From: Acidimicrobiia bacterium
GTDB taxonomy: Bacteria; Actinomycetota; Acidimicrobiia; Spongiisociales; Spongiisociaceae
Length of the DNA: 64,000 nt
Reading direction: 5' to 3'
Assembly (NCBI GenBank): GCA_022827785.1
Contig: JAJEIM010000033.1
Location: 62,001-126,000 of the forward strand
The notes beneath the pieces were generated by a model. That model saw nothing but the letters and a program-made list of their open reading frames with translations. It made no database searches and was not told the DNA's origin. The position numbers were made by a program, and so were the translations under genes. Below, piece after piece: positions 61,564 to 64,000 of this stretch. Each line of letters begins with the position of its first letter. Position 1 is the stretch's first letter.

Positions 61564-61880
61564 GGCCCGGAAAATGTCACACCCCGTCTATACGTTGCCT
61601 GTCGCCAAGCACCTACACCGGACGCCAGCGTCTCACCGATCGGAGCGGCCCGGCCCGCAGGGAACATTCACAGGCTCCGAAGGGGCGAACCCGCCGTGAC
61701 CCGGCCGCAACCCGGGCATGGCCGAACACACCCCAAGCCAAGGACAGGTGGTGGCGGGGGAGGGCCCGGCGCGGAGCACCGATTTTCGCGACTTAACGAA
61801 CTTTGGGCGGAGGACACCGCCAGCGGATCCCGGAACCTCAGGAACACCGCACCGCTAACGGTGTCCTGAGCCTGAGGTTC
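61564..61880 (+). repeat. Interspersed repeat, copy C (317 bp)
   Basis: It is nearly identical to copy B (55749-56064), with the same block order and only scattered substitutions. The tail hairpin is better formed here: arms GAACCTCAGG / CCTGAGGTTC with inner arms ACACCG / CGGTGT. Confidence 0.9.
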
Positions 61881-61922
61881 GGTGCTTTGCGACGGGCGGT
61901 CGGGGAGTTTCGGAATCCGTCT

Positions 61923-62321
61923 CTAGCTGAAGTGGGCGTCGATCACGTCCTGCTCTGCGCCTGACGGGCTGTACATCCAGAACAGTTTCACCGGGGTGTC
62001 GCCGGTGTTGAAGAACTGGTGGCTGACTCCGGGCGGCGTGAAGACGACCGTGCCGGGACCGGTGACGATCTCCCGGTCGCCCACCGTGGCCCGACCCCGG
62101 CCCTCGGAGAACATCCAGATCTCGGCGGCGTCCGGATGCGTGTGCAGGCTCCCCATCTGGCCGGGCGGTACCTCGCAGGTGCCTATGGCGAAATCTCCGA
62201 TGCCCGGCTGGAGGAGGGGCGACAGCAGTGCTTTCACATGGCGCACGAACGGTTCCGGTGTGGTGAGGCCCACCCCATCCGCCTCGGTCGTCACGATCGG
62301 TGTACCCGGCTCGTAGGTCAT
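61923..62321 (-). CDS. Cupin-domain protein
   Basis: A 132-residue single-domain cupin. Motif 1 is PGQMGSLHTHPDAAEIWMFSEG, carrying His, His and Glu metal ligands. Motif 2 is PGTVVFTPPGVSHQFFNTG, carrying the last His. Such proteins bind a metal and act as small dioxygenases, isomerases or sensors. GAGGAGG precedes ATG 62321. The next gene upstream on the strand is a flavin oxidoreductase, 47 bases away, so they may be co-transcribed. The substrate is unknown. Confidence 0.85.
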   Translation of the reverse strand: MTYEPGTPIVTTEADGVGLTTPEPFVRHVKALLSPLLQPGIGDFAIGTCEVPPGQMGSLHTHPDAAEIWMFSEGRGRATVGDREIVTGPGTVVFTPPGVSHQFFNTGDTPVKLFWMYSPSGAEQDVIDAHFS

Positions 62322-62368
62322 CCGCCTGCCTCCTCGCTTGCGTCCCGGCGCCGGCGCCGACTATCGGG

Positions 62369-63622
62369 TCAGCCGACTCCCACCGGCACCCGGGCTTCAA
62401 GATACGCGGCCAGGTGATCCACCAGGTCGCGGGCGTCGTCCTCGGCACCGTGGATGAAACTCGACTTGCGGCGGCGCAGGAAGTTCAGCCCGATCACATA
62501 CAGGCCCGGTGACCCGCTCACCACCCCGCCTTCGTGCCGGATCCGGCCCTTGTAGTCCAGCACGGGGACATGGAGCCACGAGTAGTCGGGGCGGTATCCG
62601 GTCGCCCACAGAACGGTGCGGATGTTCTCCTTCGCCAGATCGATCAACAGCGGCGGAGAGGTCTCCACCCGCGTGCGCTCGAAACGATGGGGTGGCTCGT
62701 ACCGGCCGTCCAACCCGTTCTCGGTTACCCATTCGTCGATGGTGGTAAGCAGGCGGTTCATCTTGAGGTCCGAGCGGGTGACCTTGTTGTTGAGGGAACC
62801 GGAAAGCTGGGCCTTCCCGTCCCTTATCCCGGCCAGGCGTCCCACCATGCGCACCCCCTGATCGGTGAGGGCGTTGAGGTCGAGGGACTTGCGCTCCGGG
62901 GATCCGACCAGCTGCGGAGAGGGAACCGTGCGGGCCCGGAGGATGTCGTCCACCTCGTCGTAGCGCTCATCGGATACGCCGGTCACGTCCATCCAGTACC
63001 GGATATCCCGGCCCCTGTAGATCCTGGGCATGCGGACATGCTCCCCCACCGACACGGTGACCGGACGTCCGGATCGATGGATCTCCTCGGCCAGCTGGAC
63101 GCCGGTGGCGGACACTCCCGCCACCAGCACGCCTCCATCGTCCAGATCGGAGGGGCGGCGGTACTCGAGCGGGGTCACCGAACGAACCGTGTCGGGGAGG
63201 GCGGCCGCGATGGGAGGCACCTTGGGCAGGTTGAAGCCTCCGCTGGCCAGTATCACCGACCGGCACTGCCACGTGCCGCGATCGGTCACCACCTCGTACC
63301 CGTCACCGTCCGGCCGGACCGAGGTGACGGTGGTGAGCGTACGGAGCGGCGGGTTCACCAACCGGGCGTACCGGTCGATGAAGCCCACCAGCTCCGTCAC
63401 GGTCATGAAGCCGTCGGGATCGTCACCGTCGTAAGCGAGGCCGGGCAGGCTGACCTGCCAGTTGGGGGTCAGCAGCCGCAGGGAGTCCCAGCGTTCGGTC
63501 CGCCAGGTGTTGGCCACCTCTCCCCGCTCCAGGACCACATGGTCGACGCCCCGAGCAGACAGGAAGTAGCTCGCCGATAAGCCGGTGTGACCGGCCCCGA
63601 TCACGACGGTGGTGGTACGCAT
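62369..63622 (-). CDS. FAD-dependent NAD(P)H oxidoreductase (monooxygenase-like)
   Basis: A 417-residue flavoprotein. The first dinucleotide-binding motif VVIGAGHTGLSASYFL is at the N-terminus, and a second, VAGVSATGVQLAEEI, lies near residue 167. WATGYRPDYSWL near residue 340 is the ATG/GD hinge of FMO and Baeyer-Villiger-like enzymes. The strict FMO fingerprint is not seen. It probably hydroxylates or oxidises a nucleophilic group with NADPH and oxygen; the substrate is unknown. Confidence 0.85.
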   Translation of the reverse strand: MRTTTVVIGAGHTGLSASYFLSARGVDHVVLERGEVANTWRTERWDSLRLLTPNWQVSLPGLAYDGDDPDGFMTVTELVGFIDRYARLVNPPLRTLTTVTSVRPDGDGYEVVTDRGTWQCRSVILASGGFNLPKVPPIAAALPDTVRSVTPLEYRRPSDLDDGGVLVAGVSATGVQLAEEIHRSGRPVTVSVGEHVRMPRIYRGRDIRYWMDVTGVSDERYDEVDDILRARTVPSPQLVGSPERKSLDLNALTDQGVRMVGRLAGIRDGKAQLSGSLNNKVTRSDLKMNRLLTTIDEWVTENGLDGRYEPPHRFERTRVETSPPLLIDLAKENIRTVLWATGYRPDYSWLHVPVLDYKGRIRHEGGVVSGSPGLYVIGLNFLRRRKSSFIHGAEDDARDLVDHLAAYLEARVPVGVG

Positions 63623-63645
63623 CCGATGACCTCGAATCGGGTGTC

Positions 63646-64000
63646 TCAGTTGACGCTTACGGTCACGTTGGTGGGGTTGGTCATGATGTCGAAGACCGCC
63701 GAGATCTTCTGCGACTGCGCCACCAGCGCCTCGAGATCAGCCTCGCTCGTGTCGTCGGCATCGATCTGGTAGTTGACCCGGACGTCGTTGAACCCGTTCC
63801 TGACATCGGGGTCCGCTCCGAGGATGCCCCCGATATTCATGTCGGCTTCGAGCGTCGCCTTGACCGAGCGGAGCTTGATCTCGCGGTTCTCGGCCACCGC
63901 GGCCACGCCGGCGGTCAGGCAACTGGCCAGGCCTGCCAGCACGATCTCCACGGGAGTGGCGGCATTGTCCTCCGCGTTGAACTCCAGCGGGTGGTCGGCC
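63646..64000 (-). CDS. OsmC-family peroxidase-like protein (cut by window edge)
   Basis: The C-terminal 117 residues or so are present; the 5' end lies beyond 64000. The segment ATPVEIVLAGLASCLTAGVAAVAENREI contains the peroxidatic Cys of OsmC/Ohr proteins. SNxDxxC-type residues are not visible, and the end INYQI-like strand and DIMTNPTNVTVSVN fit the fold. Members detoxify organic hydroperoxides. It lies 23 bases upstream of the flavin oxidoreductase gene and may be co-transcribed. Confidence 0.8.
   Translation of the reverse strand, partial: ADHPLEFNAEDNAATPVEIVLAGLASCLTAGVAAVAENREIKLRSVKATLEADMNIGGILGADPDVRNGFNDVRVNYQIDADDTSEADLEALVAQSQKISAVFDIMTNPTNVTVSVN

Overview
The window is high-GC DNA with the gene style of an Actinomycetota genome. 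Genes are densely packed with ATGA or GTGA overlaps, lipoprotein signal peptides run into Thr/Ala-rich linkers, solute-binding proteins are numerous, and there is a deazaflavin-type nitroreductase and a cutinase-fold esterase. An Acidimicrobiia-like, possibly marine or host-associated, heterotroph is a reasonable guess, but nothing here fixes the taxonomy. There is no prophage, complete insertion sequence, CRISPR array or rRNA. One tRNA gene (Ile, GAU) lies at 49614-49688.

Layout. 1-3.6 kb is an accessory patch: the C-terminus of a HhH-GPD DNA glycosylase with an Fe-S loop, a DprA/Smf-like protein, and an AT-richer orphan PD-(D/E)xK nuclease, with decayed DNA between them. 3.7-8 kb holds a small membrane protein, an orphan TRAP-type substrate-binding lipoprotein, a methyltransferase, a Ddn-like nitroreductase, and a toxin-antitoxin patch in which a broken VapBC pair precedes an intact Phd/RelE pair. 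8-20 kb (minus strand) is one catabolic and transport unit: substrate-binding lipoprotein, OppB-OppC-OppD-OppF, HyuA, a double-CAP lipoprotein, HyuB. 20-28.6 kb holds an M19-like peptidase, a NYN RNase-like protein, an amidohydrolase, a cutinase-like esterase, a Rieske oxygenase, a LysR regulator and isocitrate lyase.

29-35 kb (minus strand) encodes a BMP-family ABC transporter and a GcvT-like aminomethyltransferase. Divergent from it, 35.3-42.1 kb (plus strand) encodes a molybdenum hydroxylase (FAD, 2Fe-2S and large subunits), a tandem-duplicated deaminase, a 2,5-dihydroxypyridine dioxygenase (NicX)-like enzyme and an SDR. Together these suggest uptake, demethylation, hydroxylation and ring opening of an N-heterocycle; this is the most interesting metabolic inference in the window. 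42-49.5 kb holds a mechanosensitive-channel-like protein, a substrate-binding lipoprotein plus sensor-like membrane protein behind a Fur/Zur-like box, a CPA2 antiporter with two USP domains, and an M20-like protein. 49.7-56 kb holds a PPC-repeat secreted protein, an AT-richer sterol-methyltransferase-like gene and a membrane-anchored family 5 binding protein. 56-64 kb holds a malate/lactate dehydrogenase-like oxidoreductase, a second molybdenum hydroxylase set with a MoaD-like protein, a cupin, a flavin oxidoreductase and an OsmC-like protein cut by the window edge.

Outside the genes, a 200-317 bp interspersed repeat occurs in at least four copies, plus a partial tail, only between genes. One copy ends in a textbook intrinsic terminator, so the family may be a transcribed non-coding element that has not been described.
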